DNA of 64,000 nt, taken from NCBI GenBank assembly GCA_030434245.1, contig JAUISX010000004.1, positions 124,001 to 188,000 of the forward strand, in the 5' to 3' direction. Under the pieces are notes generated by a model. It worked only from the letters and a program-made list of their open reading frames with translations, searched no databases and had not been told where the DNA came from. Numbering within the stretch: position 1 is the first letter of the stretch; every line of letters starts with the position of its first letter. This DNA is from Porphyromonadaceae bacterium W3.11. Lineage in GTDB: Bacteria > Bacteroidota > Bacteroidia > Bacteroidales > Porphyromonadaceae. This document shows positions 8,979 through 17,954 of this stretch, piece after piece. A program made the translations under genes and the position numbers.

Positions 8979-11900
8979 CTATTTTTCAGTAGGGATATCT
9001 TCTGCAGTAATTATCTTCAAAACCTCTTTAGTAATTTTAGGTATGGAGGCTAAACGAGTAGCTTGAAGTTGCAATGTTTTCTCAAATACATTTCTAACGT
9101 AACGAGCATTCCCAAACCTCTTATCCTTATTTCCAACAGATGTATTAAATAAATCTAGTAAACACTCTTCCGCACTTTCATTTAATACATAATCATACTT
9201 AGTCACATAATACTTAAACATCCTTATTAATTCATGTGCAGTATAGTCAGGGAAATTCAAGTACTTATTGAATCTAGAGTATAAACCAGGATTTGACTCC
9301 AAGAAGATTTTCATTTCCTCTTCATAGCCAGCTAAAATAACAACAAGTCGGTCTCTATCATCCTCCATCCTCTTAAGTAGTGTTGAGACAGCTTCATTGC
9401 CATAATCTTTATTTCCACCTTGTACTAATGAATAGGCTTCATCAATAAATAGCACTCCATCCAGTGCGGAGTCAATTATTTTATTGGTCTTAACTGCGGT
9501 CTGTCCCACATACTCTGCAACTAAGCCTGATCTATCAGTTTCTACAAGATGTCCTTTGGGGAGTACACCTAAATCTCTGTATACTTCAGCTAGTATTCTA
9601 GCAACTATAGTCTTACCCGTTCCTGGATTCCCTGTAAACACACAATGTAGTGAAAGAGGCTTAACACCTAATCCCTTCTTTTTCCGCAATTGCTGAATCT
9701 TCACATAATTTGTGAGGCTCACAACCTCTTCTTTTACCTCCTCTAATCCAATCAGCTCATTAAGCCTTTCAAGAGCCATTCCCTTATTTGATAATTGAGC
9801 TGTCACTGTAGAGTTAGGTAACTTTTCATCCTCCTTTTCAACAACCTCAAACACACCTACCGAGTGTTCTAGAAATGATATTTGGGAAATATCATCTACG
9901 AGAACTGTGCGTTGAGAAAATTGCCCTGTTGCTCTACCAACAACACCTTTTAGCTCCAACTCATTCATTAAGTTAGTTGCTCTATTGTAGCCTATCCCTA
10001 GATGCTGTTGCAATAAACTTGTTGCAGCTCTCTTATTATCAATTATAATTTTAGCTGCTTTATATAATAAGGGGTCACTATTGTCAGGGTAATACATTGT
10101 AAAATCATTCTTATTTTCAGTCAAAGAATCCATGATACTACTTAGTAGAGTACTTTCCTCAAGAGTGACTGTACCATCAATCTTAATTAAATAAGACATT
10201 AACCGATAGAACAGCACAACATAACGATCAATCAAAGATTCTTCTATGCACCCTTGCCTCAAAATTTCTACTAACAACAGCTTTTTTGAAGAGTAGTTAA
10301 TCGCAAAAGAATTATTATAACTCATCCAAAACTGTAAAGCTGAATCAATCAGCTCCAAATCAACTTTGTTTAAAAGATCTAAGTCATTATTAAAATCCCT
10401 ATTAGTTAATAACATTATAAATGTCGTGAATACCCCTCCCGTTTTTATATCCTTCTCTATATCATACTCTATCTTTTTACAGCAATTACTTAAGTCATGT
10501 AGTGCTAAAAAAGCTAATTGATTTTGAATAGTAAAAGTAAAGGAATCAGCTACAGATAATTTACTCTCATAAAAATGAAGAATACTATTAACCGACTCTA
10601 GATTGTTCAACATTTTCAGATGATTAAATAAATCAACAGAAATGCTGAAAGTTGCTACATTGGGCACATTTGTTTCATCCTCAATCATACCCCAACTATC
10701 ACTTAGTGGTCGTTGAAAACTGGGGGAGATAAAAGAAGATATCTCCTCATCAAAATTACTATAATTATCTAAAACCTGATTCTTAATATACGCATTATAC
10801 TGAGTAGCAAAGTCTTCTGCTAATTCGTAGTTGCTAAACATTATCTTTTCTACATTACCTGCTACACTAATGCTTACCATAGAGTATTTACACACAGGTA
10901 GTTGGGTATTATTTGAAAAGCGCTTATCTGGACCTCCATCTTTATTAACATATTGCCAAGTATGATATAATACTCTACTATCTTGGGGTATATCGCTTTC
11001 TTCTGAAAAAGCTACTGATTTAGCCTCAATAATAGCTATTCTATGCGGATAAACCTCAAAGTCAAATACCGTATTTACCCTAATTACAAACTCCGGATAA
11101 AGATAATATTTGATGTCTCCTAGATCAAATACGGGTATATCAAACTCAGACCTAAGAAAGTTAAATACACCGAGATACAATGACGCATTCTTTCGTGCAA
11201 CTGAGTTAACTGCCCAAGATTTTACCTGGTTAGTCTCCACAACACTTGTTATTTTCCATATTTTATCTGAACACATAAGTTTTTCAAAAGAAGAACATAA
11301 AGCCCCATATGCTCTTTTTTCTTCTATGGTTAGCCCAGCATCAACATCATATTGAACTTGCTTTAGTTCATCTACTAACTTTTCAAGTTCTAACTCCTTT
11401 TCGTGGGTTATTCTTTTTAGTTTCTTTGAATTATTCTTCTCTGTTTTGCACTTAAGCTCTTCAACAATTTTCTCTAGAGTATCTATTTTATCAGATAGTT
11501 TATAACAATTAATAAAGTTCTGAAGTATCTTCTTTTCCGTACCATTATAGTTCTGTAAAGATTTTTCAGCCTCTTCTAATACCTCATCAAACTTAGGCAT
11601 AAATTGTTTTCTAATCCACAAAACAACAATCCCAATATAAACAATAGAATATAATATAGTTAAAAACCAAAACACAGTACTTCTATGATTCAAAAAGTAA
11701 AGTATTGGCATAATTATTAGTGGCAAGCCAAATAACAAGAACAGCAGAAATCCTGATCCATCTACATGTGTTTTTGACTTACTATTATCTATACTTATTG
11801 GGGTATTTTCAGTCCGTTCACGGTCATTTGATATTTTTTCACGCCTATAAAAACCTGTTCCAGGTACACCAGTATTGATGTAAGTACCCTTCCTTCCATG

Positions 11901-12008
11901 AGTAATACTAGCTCCCCTTACGCCTACCGTAGAGCTAATGCCACTCTTACTAATGTTTAGTCTAACGCCAGGGGCAACTTTAATTCTTCTTCTATAATTC
12001 CATCCCAT
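8979..12008 (-). CDS. DUF4236 - membrane - coiled coil - FtsK-gamma-like - CbbX-type AAA+ fusion protein
   Basis: Function unknown. Residues 1-56 match DUF4236 (GWNYRRRIKVAPGVRLNIS, many glycines). Two membrane helices follow (about 86-106 and 112-131), then a charged coiled coil (140-225). Residues 230-640 are mostly unrecognised; 316-330 contain Asp-x11-Glu-x-Lys, resembling a PD-(D/E)xK nuclease core, and 600-630 look faintly TerB-like. Residues 645-705 resemble the FtsK gamma winged helix (TSLLQQHLGIGYNRA). Residues 748-1000 are a CbbX/SpoVK AAA+ ATPase: Walker A GNPGTGKT (793-800), Walker B VLFIDEA (852-858), probable Arg finger Arg912. It is anchored in the inner membrane with most mass in the cytoplasm, and lies beside HipBA as element cargo. 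A defence role is only a guess. Confidence 0.75.
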   Translation of the reverse strand: MGWNYRRRIKVAPGVRLNISKSGISSTVGVRGASITHGRKGTYINTGVPGTGFYRREKISNDRERTENTPISIDNSKSKTHVDGSGFLLFLLFGLPLIIMPILYFLNHRSTVFWFLTILYSIVYIGIVVLWIRKQFMPKFDEVLEEAEKSLQNYNGTEKKILQNFINCYKLSDKIDTLEKIVEELKCKTEKNNSKKLKRITHEKELELEKLVDELKQVQYDVDAGLTIEEKRAYGALCSSFEKLMCSDKIWKITSVVETNQVKSWAVNSVARKNASLYLGVFNFLRSEFDIPVFDLGDIKYYLYPEFVIRVNTVFDFEVYPHRIAIIEAKSVAFSEESDIPQDSRVLYHTWQYVNKDGGPDKRFSNNTQLPVCKYSMVSISVAGNVEKIMFSNYELAEDFATQYNAYIKNQVLDNYSNFDEEISSFISPSFQRPLSDSWGMIEDETNVPNVATFSISVDLFNHLKMLNNLESVNSILHFYESKLSVADSFTFTIQNQLAFLALHDLSNCCKKIEYDIEKDIKTGGVFTTFIMLLTNRDFNNDLDLLNKVDLELIDSALQFWMSYNNSFAINYSSKKLLLVEILRQGCIEESLIDRYVVLFYRLMSYLIKIDGTVTLEESTLLSSIMDSLTENKNDFTMYYPDNSDPLLYKAAKIIIDNKRAATSLLQQHLGIGYNRATNLMNELELKGVVGRATGQFSQRTVLVDDISQISFLEHSVGVFEVVEKEDEKLPNSTVTAQLSNKGMALERLNELIGLEEVKEEVVSLTNYVKIQQLRKKKGLGVKPLSLHCVFTGNPGTGKTIVARILAEVYRDLGVLPKGHLVETDRSGLVAEYVGQTAVKTNKIIDSALDGVLFIDEAYSLVQGGNKDYGNEAVSTLLKRMEDDRDRLVVILAGYEEEMKIFLESNPGLYSRFNKYLNFPDYTAHELIRMFKYYVTKYDYVLNESAEECLLDLFNTSVGNKDKRFGNARYVRNVFEKTLQLQATRLASIPKITKEVLKIITAEDIPTEK

Positions 12009-12093
12009 AATTTCTGAGCTATACGCCTAATTTCTTGCAATACTCGTTAATATTTATCAATAGAAAATGTTATGAGCTTTATAGTACGACACC

Positions 12094-13353
12094 TTAGCAC
12101 TCTATAGTAAGATTAAAGCGACTCTCAAAGCTAAGTATCTCACGGGTTGTGATATTTAGCTTTGTGGCTAACGTACGCCACCCCCTCATTGCTTCAGTAA
12201 CCTCATCAATAATGCGTTGAGCGACTTCCTTCTCAAGCATATACTCGTCAGAAGCCTCTGCCAAGTATTCTAAATTGGCTTCGCTTGTATTGGAATTAAT
12301 GAGAAGACTCTGATGCTGACTGAGTGTAGGATTCATATCATAAGCAGGCGATAAAGTCCACCCTTTTGCCGTCAGCAGAAAACCATGATTGCGAAAGTGG
12401 TCATCACTATTGCCAATACAAATATTAAAGGCTACCCTTCTGTAAAGTTCTTGCAGGTTAGCTTGAACATCCGTACAATGCTGGATGATAAAATCGACGA
12501 TATCGAGGTAGCCATAACCATGGGAGGCATTGTCTCCATCATTCAACCCTAGCATGGTCATTGCTGAAGCAAAATAAATCCGAATTCCGCCCTCTTTCCT
12601 ATCAAATCGACGAGATAATAAAGTGTGATACTTAGTTCCTGTAGAAATCACTTTGGTATTAGCTGCATTTACACCAGCTTTTTTTGCCAACAGATGGCAG
12701 AAGTGCTCCCACAACCCAGCATCATAGTCATCCTTTCTGGATGGAAATTTAGCGACATATAAAGATCTGTCTGTATCTACCACATTTGCCTTTGGTCTGG
12801 CTCCCCCAAGCGAAGAACCTGGTTGCAAAAGTTGAGACAGCCATTTCTTATTAGGTAACTCATTAGCATCTTCGCTTTGCTCTATCTCCCAGCTAGCAGC
12901 CTCCAAAGTCCTTATATCTGTCAAAGGAGGCATCCTCAATACTGGACTACTATTAATGAAATCACCTTCTGGAGACTCTTTAAATCTAAAACCTCCCATT
13001 CGGGAAAAGTCGTCAATACCAAGGAGATAATCGAATGATGAAATACGATGGATTGATCGTTGTTCTTCCTTGGCTATAATTTGCTCCTTACGCATGAATA
13101 GCATTCTACCCCAGCGATCTGGCAATGCGTCTGAAAAGCAACCAAAAATATCTTTTCCTTCCTCTGTATATTGTGTCCCAATATATGGATTGAGGTCTGC
13201 ACTCAAAAAGAGACTCCCATAATCTCGAAGCCACTCTTTATCAAAAGAAAAACCATAGCTGTCAGCCCCACGAATGGACTCATAGGACAACTCCCCGACT
13301 AGTCTAACCTCTTCAAGCCAATCAAAATCGGCATATACAAGTAACTTCTTCAT
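12094..13353 (-). CDS. hipA: HipA-family serine/threonine kinase toxin
   Basis: Toxin half of a type II HipBA system; E. coli HipA phosphorylates glutamyl-tRNA synthetase and causes dormancy. The 419-residue protein has the HipA fold marks: the SSLGGARPKA loop (about 180-189, phosphorylatable serine region), ATP lysine in YVAKFPS (202), catalytic loop NICIGNSDDHFRNHG (310-324) and metal-binding SPAYDMNP (335-342). It starts two bases after the hipB stop codon, so the two are co-transcribed and the pair is autoregulated. No truncation is seen. The target in this host is unknown. Confidence 0.9.
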   Translation of the reverse strand: MKKLLVYADFDWLEEVRLVGELSYESIRGADSYGFSFDKEWLRDYGSLFLSADLNPYIGTQYTEEGKDIFGCFSDALPDRWGRMLFMRKEQIIAKEEQRSIHRISSFDYLLGIDDFSRMGGFRFKESPEGDFINSSPVLRMPPLTDIRTLEAASWEIEQSEDANELPNKKWLSQLLQPGSSLGGARPKANVVDTDRSLYVAKFPSRKDDYDAGLWEHFCHLLAKKAGVNAANTKVISTGTKYHTLLSRRFDRKEGGIRIYFASAMTMLGLNDGDNASHGYGYLDIVDFIIQHCTDVQANLQELYRRVAFNICIGNSDDHFRNHGFLLTAKGWTLSPAYDMNPTLSQHQSLLINSNTSEANLEYLAEASDEYMLEKEVAQRIIDEVTEAMRGWRTLATKLNITTREILSFESRFNLTIEC

Positions 13354-13355
13354 GA

Positions 13356-13676
13356 CTACTCCTTCTTCGAAGCACGCTTCCTATCTACCATACTCAAATC
13401 TTGGAGGCGACGGCCTAGTTCGTCCTCCTTGGCTAGCCAAAGGATATCGTCATCCAGCTGTAGGGCATAGAGTACTCTGAGATAGATTCCGATGGCCACA
13501 GTGGGCGAGCCCTTCTCTATCCGTGAGACTGTAAGGGTTGAACAAGTAGCCCGTTCTGCCACCTGTACAATCGTCAGATTGCGTCTCAGACGAGCCAGCT
13601 TAATCTGTTCGCCTACAATCTGAATCTTCTGCTCTAACTTTCGGGGCAACCTCGTCCCCATTGTATTCTTAGACAT
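13356..13676 (-). CDS. hipB: HipB-like XRE antitoxin
   Basis: DNA-binding antitoxin of the HipBA pair. The Cro/C1 helix-turn-helix spans roughly IVGEQIKLARLRRNLTIVQV through SRIEKGSPTV. I start it at the ATG at 13676 (MSKNTMGTRLP); a longer open frame to 13742 would run through the promoter and operator and has a poor N terminus. That leaves 106 residues. A TATATTTG promoter box and a 10-bp inverted repeat lie directly upstream, which fits autorepression. Confidence 0.85.
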   Translation of the reverse strand: MSKNTMGTRLPRKLEQKIQIVGEQIKLARLRRNLTIVQVAERATCSTLTVSRIEKGSPTVAIGIYLRVLYALQLDDDILWLAKEDELGRRLQDLSMVDRKRASKKE

Positions 13677-13683
13677 ATAATTC

Positions 13684-13736
13684 AACCTATCATATAATAC
13701 GCAAATATACACAATATCTATATTTAATGATAGGTT
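13684..13736 (-). promoter_or_regulatory. hipBA promoter-operator
   Basis: AACCTATCAT (13684-13693) and its exact complement ATGATAGGTT (13727-13736) flank a minus-strand TATATTTG box (13702-13709). Repressor bound to both arms would bracket the promoter, as in other HipB operators. Confidence 0.7.
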
Positions 13737-13774
13737 ACACATTATTCACAACCAGAACAATACTCGAGATTGTG

Positions 13775-15046
13775 TTAGTTTTTTAGGGCACTTAGAGGGA
13801 CGACAAAAACTCCATCATTTCTCTGATAGCTATAGGTGCCAGTTCCAGTTAAAACCATCAAAAATGAAGGGGCGGGCATCTTATCTGTGTCTATCTTGCT
13901 TGCAAGTTTCTTTAGGGTCTCCGCCCCTTTTTCTATTAGAGTATCTCCGCCAAGTTTTATCTCTATAAGTCCATAGTGACCATTTCTAAGATGCAGTACC
14001 GCATCGCACTCAAGACCATTTCTATCTCGATAGTGGTACACCTGACCATCAAGTGCATCAGCATAGACTCTCAGGTCTCTTACTGCCATCGTTTCGAAGA
14101 GCAACCCAAATGTATTGAGATCCTTAATCAAGTCATTCGGTCCTACCCCTAATGCTGATGTCGCAATAGATGGATCAACAAAATATCTGGTATCTGAGGT
14201 GCGAATAGTCGTTTTGGACCTCAAGTTTGGACTCCATGCAGGCATATCTTCAATCACAAAAATTTGCTTCAATGCAAGTAGATACGAGGAAATGGTCTCT
14301 TCTGTCATGGTCACCAAGTGATTGCTTGACAAATCTTGGTAGATAGTAGATATTGGGGCTTGGGTGCCTTGATGCCTTGCATACGAACGAAGTAACCTTT
14401 GGGCAAAAACCGCATCACGATTGACCCCATCGACTCTTGAGATATCACTATTGACTACGGCATCTACATAGTTATTAGCCTGAAGTAGTGCGGCCTTTTC
14501 TGATAAGTTCAGCGAGCCTGGCCACCCTCCCCTACAGAGTAAGTAAGCCAATTGTGCCAATGAATGGTCTTTGGCTACTGCTGCTTTCACCTCTTTTCCT
14601 TTGAATAGTTCACCCAAGCTCACTGCCCCAGTGGAATCCTCAGACTCCCAAAGGCTCATCGGTCGCATGGTCAGCCAAGCAAACCGCCCTGTTCCTGAGT
14701 GGGTTATTTCCGAAGTGTTTGGTGGCACTGCAGACCCAGTAAAGATAAGCTGACCAGGCAATCCTCTCTGGCTTACTTCAAAGCGAGCTGCATCCCATAG
14801 CTTTGGGGCTAATTGCCACTCATCAATCAATCTCGGCGTCTCTCCTTTAAATAACATCAATGGCTCCGACTCTGAGAGAATAATATTAGCCTCCCGAGTC
14901 CGTGGGTCGTCCATATAAAGGACGCTCTTGGCTTGTTGCTTAGCCGTTGTGGTCTTACCACACCACTTGGGACCTTGTATTAGTACCACTCCTGCCGCTT
15001 CTAATTGGTCACTTAGAAGTTGATCTGCTATCCTATTTCTATACAT
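13775..15046 (-). CDS. AAA ATPase with DUF4143 domain
   Basis: Belongs to the AAA_14/DUF4143 family of ATP-binding proteins, common in Bacteroidota and archaea, with unclear function. Walker A is GPKWCGKTT near the N terminus. A DEWQ stretch and a TGSA sensor-like motif follow (LIDEWQLAPKLWD, FTGSAVPPN). The C-terminal part carries the DUF4143 nuclease-like end (YRDRNGLECDAVL, then LIEIKLGG). I choose the ATG at 15046 (MYRNRIADQ), because the in-frame TTG at 15085 overlaps the -7 box. It has its own promoter and stands beside, not inside, the HipBA operon. Confidence 0.82.
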   Translation of the reverse strand: MYRNRIADQLLSDQLEAAGVVLIQGPKWCGKTTTAKQQAKSVLYMDDPRTREANIILSESEPLMLFKGETPRLIDEWQLAPKLWDAARFEVSQRGLPGQLIFTGSAVPPNTSEITHSGTGRFAWLTMRPMSLWESEDSTGAVSLGELFKGKEVKAAVAKDHSLAQLAYLLCRGGWPGSLNLSEKAALLQANNYVDAVVNSDISRVDGVNRDAVFAQRLLRSYARHQGTQAPISTIYQDLSSNHLVTMTEETISSYLLALKQIFVIEDMPAWSPNLRSKTTIRTSDTRYFVDPSIATSALGVGPNDLIKDLNTFGLLFETMAVRDLRVYADALDGQVYHYRDRNGLECDAVLHLRNGHYGLIEIKLGGDTLIEKGAETLKKLASKIDTDKMPAPSFLMVLTGTGTYSYQRNDGVFVVPLSALKN

Positions 15047-15082
15047 ATTATTCACGAATGAAAAACCAGATAATCGCCTTCG

Positions 15083-15090
15083 CAAATATA
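15083..15090 (-). promoter_or_regulatory. -7 box for the DUF4143 ATPase gene
   Basis: The minus strand reads TATATTTG, 36 bases ahead of the ATG at 15046. Confidence 0.55.
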
Positions 15091-15128
15091 CACAGACATT
15101 TGCTGATTAACAAACAGTTACGATACTT

Positions 15129-15243
15129 ATTCCGGCAAATGACAGATTTTCATTCCGGCAAATGGCAGGTTTTCATTCCGGCAAATGGCAGGTTTTCATT
15201 CCGGCAAATGACGCATTTTCATTCCGGAAAATGGCAGAAATTG
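15129..15243. repeat. five tandem 23-bp repeats
   Basis: Five directly adjacent 23-base units start at 15129, 15152, 15175, 15198 and 15221. Each begins ATTCCGGCAAATG (the last has AAAATG). Units 2 and 3 are identical; the others differ at a few positions, mainly after the first 13 bases. They sit between two divergent promoters (DUF4143 ATPase and membrane protein). With no spacers they are not CRISPR. They could be iterons, protein-binding arrays or a simple repeat; open frames across them are artefacts of the periodicity. Confidence 0.85.
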
Positions 15244-15325
15244 TGTCAAGGATAAAGAAAGTTCCCTGAATTTCCCGATAGTTCCCCCTACTTCCTCATC
15301 TAATGGTTGGTCATCAATAGTTATT

Positions 15326-15333
15326 TATGTTTG
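15326..15333 (+). promoter_or_regulatory. -7 box for the two-helix membrane protein gene
   Basis: TATGTTTG matches TAnnTTTG and lies 22 bases before the ATG at 15355; this argues against the upstream in-frame TTG at 15307. Confidence 0.5.
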
Positions 15334-15354
15334 CGAAAAAAGACAAGAACAAGC

Positions 15355-16101
15355 ATGAATAATTACAAACAAGAACATCATATCCTATTTTTGACCATTA
15401 TGGGGGTCAGCCTATTACTCAGTGCCTATGCAAGGCATCAAGTGCTAATATGTGGTGCTGATCGTTTTACCTCGATAATTACCTTTATCTTTAGCCTACT
15501 GATACTGTATGCTGGCTTTTTATTGATTCGTAGCTTGCTCTATGAGGTCATACAACTATTTCTAAAGCCACGAAAAGAGACCGTGCCCCAAGCACCTTCT
15601 CTTGTCGCAGAAGTAGTGTCGGAAGACACGGAGCCAGTCAAGCCTTCTTCCGAGTCCTCCTTTAACTATTCTGAGTACAAAAAGAATACACTTGAACTTC
15701 GTCTCCAGGAAGAGCAAGAGAGAGTTAATGCTATTATCACCTACTCTCAGAAGACATTAACACCCTATATTTCAGAAGCAGAGCTCAAAACGCTATGTGA
15801 GGAGCTACGGCTATTTCTCACTTCACGATGGAATCAAGATGAAGCACAATCCCTCACTATCTCCTCTGAGCTAAAGACAATCGACCTAATGCACTTCGGG
15901 TGGAATATCGCCCAACCATTCAAAATACCACGAAAGGAGATTGCCCTTTTTCTCAAAAAGACATTCCCAAAAGCGTTATATGATGTTGAAATCAGCACCA
16001 TACAACGCAAACTAACCAATTCTGAGAGCAAAAGCCTGATTCCACTTCAAGAAAACATCATCAATGAAAAGCACTTCAGCCCTTCTGAAAGTTATCCATA
16101 A
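15355..16101 (+). CDS. two-helix membrane protein of the mobilization block
   Basis: I do not recognise a named family. From the ATG at 15355 (MNNYKQEHHILF) the protein has 248 residues: two hydrophobic helices near the N terminus (LFLTIMGVSLLLSAYA; FIFSLLILYAGFLLI), then a Glu-rich linker and a soluble C-terminal domain of about 150 residues. It opens the plus-strand replication/mobilization block, and its stop codon lies within the second copy of the 67-bp cis-module. A role in element maintenance is inferred from position only. Confidence 0.6.
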   Translation: MNNYKQEHHILFLTIMGVSLLLSAYARHQVLICGADRFTSIITFIFSLLILYAGFLLIRSLLYEVIQLFLKPRKETVPQAPSLVAEVVSEDTEPVKPSSESSFNYSEYKKNTLELRLQEEQERVNAIITYSQKTLTPYISEAELKTLCEELRLFLTSRWNQDEAQSLTISSELKTIDLMHFGWNIAQPFKIPRKEIALFLKKTFPKALYDVEISTIQRKLTNSESKSLIPLQENIINEKHFSPSESYP

Positions 16102-16158
16102 GTTACTTGGTGGTGGGCTTGGTCACCATTAGAACACCCATTTCCTTTGCTTGCAAAT
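16092..16158 (+). promoter_or_regulatory. 67-bp conserved cis-module, copy 2 (before excisionase-like gene)
   Basis: Same length and conserved blocks as 7580-7646 (TTATCCA, AGTTACTT, GTCACC, TTTGCTTGCAAAT). It lies 43 bases before the ATG at 16202, so integrase and replication genes may share a regulator. Confidence 0.55.
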
Positions 16159-16201
16159 AATTAACAACGCGGGGTAACTCGCACAAATTATTAGTAAGTA
16201 T

Positions 16202-16561
16202 ATGGAAAAGAAGATTTCATTTGACGAGCTACCGAAAGCGGTAAGCGAACTGACCGAGCAGGTCTCAACTCTTACGGAGATGGTCTCCGCACTACAATCA
16301 TCTAAGCCAAGTGAAAAGACACTTATCGGTATGGATGAGGCGTGCGAAATCCTTCAAAAAGCAAAGCCTACCATTTATGCCCTTGTACGTAAAGGGGCTA
16401 TCCCTTCCTACAAAAGAGGAAAGAAGCTCTATTTCTACAGAGAGGAGCTGATTCAGTGGATTGAGAGCGGACGAAAAGCTGTTTCACAGCCCATTTCATC
16501 AGACGAAATGTTAGCAATGATGCGGGCTAATGTCCGTAATAAGCCTAAATCAATCAAGTAA
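16202..16561 (+). CDS. excisionase-like HTH_17 DNA-binding protein
   Basis: A short coiled-coil N terminus (residues 8-33, LPKAVSELTEQVSTLTEMV) precedes an HTH_17 winged-helix-like domain (about 42-92: MDEACEILQKAKPTIYALVRKG, then YKRGKKLYFYREEL). This is the fold of excisionases and of regulators placed ahead of DUF3987 genes in Bacteroides-type elements. The 119-residue gene ends 9 bases before the DUF3987 start, so they form an operon. A decayed copy lies at 37025-37374. Confidence 0.75.
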   Translation: MEKKISFDELPKAVSELTEQVSTLTEMVSALQSSKPSEKTLIGMDEACEILQKAKPTIYALVRKGAIPSYKRGKKLYFYREELIQWIESGRKAVSQPISSDEMLAMMRANVRNKPKSIK

Positions 16562-16570
16562 TGATGGGAC

Positions 16571-17947
16571 ATGGAAGAACAGACCATCATACCAGAGTTC
16601 CTCCTTGACAAGGCTAAAGAGTTAGGGCTATCATTCTCTGACTCCTCTTTTCCCGTAGAGATTTTCCCTGCAAAAATTGAGAAAATCATTGCCGAAGTAC
16701 ACAAGTGTCAAGGCTTCCCAATTGACTACATCGCTTCTGCTATGCTGGTAGCAATAGCCGTTGGCATTGGAAATACTCATCTTGCCCAGCTCAAAAGGGG
16801 CTGGCAAGAGAGTCCCATACTCTATATGGCTTTAGTCGGAAGACCTGGAACGAATAAGAGCCATCCACTCAGTTTTGCGATGCAGCCATTTTTAGAGCTT
16901 GACTACAAGGCAAACAAAGCCTATGACCTTGCTTACGCAGAGTATGAAAAGGTGATGCAGATGTCTCGTAAGGAAAGGACTGATAGTGGTATCACAGAAC
17001 AACCCGAAGAGCCCATTCGCAAGAGATTTCTGGTCTCAGACATCACTCCCGAAGGACTAAGTCTGATACATGCACAAAATAAGAGAGGACTTTGCCTGTG
17101 GGTAGATGAGTTATCCACTTGGTTCAAGAACTTCAATCGCTATAATAGTGGTTCTGAAGAGCAGTTCTGGCTCTCTGTATTCAGTGCTAAAGCGACCATT
17201 AATGACCGCAAAGGCAGCCGCAATTCAATCTTTATCAAGAGACCTTATATCTCCGTTGTTGGTACAATTCAGAAGAATATTCTGGGGGAATTAGCCAAAG
17301 GTGAACGCTCCAATAATGGGTTCATAGATCGCATCCTTTTTGTCATGCCCAACATACAGTTGAAAGCACGATGGAGTAGAAACGAACTGCCTGAGAATAC
17401 GGAACAAGAGTGGTCGGACATTATCCGCACCCTTGTTGAGATTGATTGTCCATTAGATAGTGAAGGGGAAGTTACTCCACATATTGTCCCATTCTCCTTC
17501 GAAGCAAAGAGCAGGCTCTATGCATGGCAAGAAGAGCACGCCCGAATATGCGATACTGAAGCGAATGAAACACTTGTGGGAATCTATTGTAAGCTTGAAA
17601 TCTACATCATCCGCTTTTGTCTCATCATTCAGCTTGCCAGATGGAGCTGTCAGGAGGCGGACAAACAAAGCATAGATGCAACTTCTGTAGAAAAAGCTAT
17701 TGCACTCACAGAATACTTTCGTTCAATGGCTCAGCAAGTGCAGGTGGTCATGGAGTGCAATCAGCTTAATCAGCAACAGCGACAACTACTGATTGAACTA
17801 CCATCAAGATTTCAAACAGCCGAAGCCTTACAGATTGGTGATCGTCTAGGCTTTAAGGAAAGAGCCATAAAGGACTTTCTCAGCCGAAATATCGGCACCC
17901 TTTTCACCAAAGAGAGACACGGACAGTACAAGAAAATAAATGTATAA
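16571..17947 (+). CDS. DUF3987 protein, helicase-like replication protein
   Basis: DUF3987 proteins are found in Bacteroidota mobile elements and carry a RecA-like ATPase core. This one has a P-loop GRPGTNKS (about residues 95-102), a Walker B-like LCLWVDELSTWF and a Thr/Ser-rich sensor segment (YISVVGTIQ). At 458 residues it is complete. It lies between the excisionase-like gene and a primase-like gene, which suggests a role in element DNA replication after excision. The exact activity is not established for the family. Confidence 0.8.
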   Translation: MEEQTIIPEFLLDKAKELGLSFSDSSFPVEIFPAKIEKIIAEVHKCQGFPIDYIASAMLVAIAVGIGNTHLAQLKRGWQESPILYMALVGRPGTNKSHPLSFAMQPFLELDYKANKAYDLAYAEYEKVMQMSRKERTDSGITEQPEEPIRKRFLVSDITPEGLSLIHAQNKRGLCLWVDELSTWFKNFNRYNSGSEEQFWLSVFSAKATINDRKGSRNSIFIKRPYISVVGTIQKNILGELAKGERSNNGFIDRILFVMPNIQLKARWSRNELPENTEQEWSDIIRTLVEIDCPLDSEGEVTPHIVPFSFEAKSRLYAWQEEHARICDTEANETLVGIYCKLEIYIIRFCLIIQLARWSCQEADKQSIDATSVEKAIALTEYFRSMAQQVQVVMECNQLNQQQRQLLIELPSRFQTAEALQIGDRLGFKERAIKDFLSRNIGTLFTKERHGQYKKINV

Positions 17948-17954
17948 CCCACGC

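Noticed and set aside
13677-13742. Upstream start of hipB
   Set aside because: The added residues would be encoded by the promoter and operator and do not fit HipB N termini.
15129-15243. Possible CRISPR array
   Set aside because: The 23-bp units are directly adjacent, with no spacers, and no cas genes are in the window.
14947-15255. Open frame with repeated HSGKWQ-like peptide
   Set aside because: It is produced by the 23-bp repeat period and lies antisense to the DUF4143 gene; no start signal or family resemblance.
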